This document shows, piece after piece, positions 62,714 through 64,000 of a DNA stretch of 64,000 bases. A model generated the notes under the pieces. It searched no databases, was not told the origin of the DNA, and worked only from the letters and a program-made list of their open reading frames with translations. The stretch comes from an uncultured Bacilli bacterium (lineage in GTDB: Bacteria; Bacillota_I; Bacilli_A; RF39; UBA660): the NCBI GenBank assembly GCA_934098745.1, contig CAKOPG010000009.1, positions 1 through 64,000 of the forward strand, given 5' to 3'. Positions within the stretch are counted from its first letter, which is position 1. Every line of letters begins with the position of its first letter. The position numbers and the translations under genes were made by a program.

Positions 62714-64000
62714 AACTAAAAAAAGAACTAAAAAAACATTTATGTTTATTAAAGCAATTATTAGATTAATAGATAAAAAAATTATTACTCCCATTACTAA
62801 ATTTATTCTTATGATTAGTGAGAAGATGGGTCAAAGAACAGATAAATTTGAGCGCTGGTTAGTAAGAAAGAATACCTTATTGTTTATTTCTTTAATATTA
62901 GCTATAATCACATTTATAGCCGTTGATAAAAAATCTATCGTTTTAGTAGATTCATATGCTGAAGTATTACACGATCAAAAAGTAGAGGCTGTATATAATA
63001 CAGAAACCTATGTCGTAGAAGGTCTACCTGAAACAGCCGATGTAACCATAATAGGAAGAAAAGTAGATATGTATCTTGCAAAACAATTATCCAAAGGCAT
63101 GGTTACTGTAGATATCTCAAATCTAGGAGCCGGTACACATAAAGTTGATCTTAATTACGAAGGAGTAGTAAATTCACTAGACTATAGTGTTTCTCCATCG
63201 AGTATAACAATTATTATTTATCCTAAAGTATCATCTACAAAAACAGCTATAATTGATACTATAAATAAAGAGAAGATAGATTCAAAACTATCAATTACTA
63301 ACGTTAGTATCGATCAACAAGAAATAATAATAAAAGGAGCCGAACACACCCTAAATGAAGTTGCCACTGTAAGAGCTCTTGTAGATGTCTCAAAATTAGT
63401 AGATCCAGGTGTTGGTGTAACTACTTTGGAAAATGTTCCGTTAATTGCTTATGATAAAGATGGTAAAACTATTGATGTAGAAATGGTGCCAAGTAAAGTA
63501 AATGCCACTATAAATATTGATTCGCCACACAAAGAAGTACCGATTAAAGTAATACCAGAAGGGGAAGTTCAATTTGGTAAAGCAATTAGCTCTATCACTT
63601 CAACAGAAACAAAAGTAACAATATATGGTAGCAATGATGCTATAGCAAAAATTGAATATTTACCAATAACAATCGATGTAAAGAATTTAAATACTAATAA
63701 AGAATATAATGTTTCACTAACACTTCCTGAAGGAATTAGAGATTTATCGGTTAAAAACACCAAGATAAGAGTAACTCTAGGCGAAGAAGTTACAAAAGAA
63801 ATAAATGATGTAATGATAGAAACAACTAACCTAGATTCAAACTACAAAGCTGCCGCTATTGGAGCCTCTTCGATAAAAACTACCGTAATTGTTAAAGGCA
63901 CACAAGAAGTAATTAACTCTATCGATGAATCTAAAATTAAAGCCATTGTTGATTTATCTGGATACAAAGAAGGAGATCACGAAGTTGAAGTAACCGTTAC
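62700..64000 (+). CDS. cdaR: YbbR-domain protein CdaR, cut by the window end
   Basis: The frame starts at ATG 62700 (MKQNKTKKRTKK) and is still open at 64000 (433 codons). One N-terminal span (LLFISLILAIITFIAV) is followed by external YbbR repeats (e.g. VTIIGRKVDMYL, VTVDISNLGAGTHKVDL, IIIKGAEHTLNEV). CdaR regulates CdaA. The C-terminus is outside the window; glmM often follows. Confidence 0.93.
   Translation, partial: MKQNKTKKRTKKTFMFIKAIIRLIDKKIITPITKFILMISEKMGQRTDKFERWLVRKNTLLFISLILAIITFIAVDKKSIVLVDSYAEVLHDQKVEAVYNTETYVVEGLPETADVTIIGRKVDMYLAKQLSKGMVTVDISNLGAGTHKVDLNYEGVVNSLDYSVSPSSITIIIYPKVSSTKTAIIDTINKEKIDSKLSITNVSIDQQEIIIKGAEHTLNEVATVRALVDVSKLVDPGVGVTTLENVPLIAYDKDGKTIDVEMVPSKVNATINIDSPHKEVPIKVIPEGEVQFGKAISSITSTETKVTIYGSNDAIAKIEYLPITIDVKNLNTNKEYNVSLTLPEGIRDLSVKNTKIRVTLGEEVTKEINDVMIETTNLDSNYKAAAIGASSIKTTVIVKGTQEVINSIDESKIKAIVDLSGYKEGDHEVEVTV

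Overview
The window is a low-GC (about 30 percent), single-membrane bacterial chromosome segment. It uses the standard code: TGA is a true stop, for example where the glycine-rich gene ends in an ATGA overlap at 33533-33536. A T-box in front of valS, EssC/WXG100 secretion genes, RNase Y, CdaA, a T7SS instead of outer-membrane systems, and sporulation-type genes (spoIIR, spoVS, a CwlD-like amidase) point to Bacillota. A gut-type uncultured Bacilli/Erysipelotrichia-like lineage is my inference from gene content and AT richness, not something a search has shown. Promoters often carry an extended -10 of the form TATGATATAAT, and many ribosome sites read GGTGATTATATG.

Layout. 1-16.4 kb is mainly housekeeping: tRNA-Gly, an ECF sigma/anti-sigma pair, tex, a Y-family polymerase, prfA-prmC, spoIIR, mntP, tRNA-His, murF, an Xre regulator beside a phased operator array, an HD protein, and T-box-valS. 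16.4-30 kb is accessory: an AraC-type regulator, an orphan VirD4/TraG-like ATPase, a decayed DUF421 gene, a GNAT acetyltransferase with a structured leader, a membrane-anchored HEXXH protein, and a compact type VII secretion locus (essC, esaB and five or six small WXG100-like genes). An intact DUF421 gene and a CwlD-like amidase follow. 30-40.3 kb starts with an IS1634-type transposase remnant fused to a broken duplicate of pilus genes. The intact Tad-type pilus locus follows, with two secreted surface proteins, pseudopilins, CpaB, the TadA ATPase, TadB, TadC, a 53-aa Flp-like pilin with its own promoter, and a TadZ-like ATPase. 40.4-47.2 kb holds a GT-C membrane protein, rlmH, dusB, an RDD protein, lysS and a large transporter.

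48.0-50.5 kb is the most interesting part. It is a retron: a reverse transcriptase with the retron NAxxH and VTG motifs, preceded by a non-coding RNA whose a1/a2 repeats, branching-G context and long msd hairpin can all be read directly. An Rpn-type PD-(D/E)XK nuclease gene with its own strong promoter follows. The pair sits between two 46-bp copies (45 identical) of the promoter of rluB, so it looks like a discrete insertion that left both flanking genes with working promoters.

50.5-64 kb returns to core functions: rluB, a HAD-fold protein, a CDP-alcohol phosphatidyltransferase, spoVS, and an alr/ATP-grasp ligase/asnB/flippase cluster that fits D-Asp/D-Asn cross-bridge and lipid-linked wall precursor synthesis. 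RNase Y (with a palindrome over its promoter), a thioester-domain surface protein, and cdaA-cdaR (cdaR cut by the window end) complete it.
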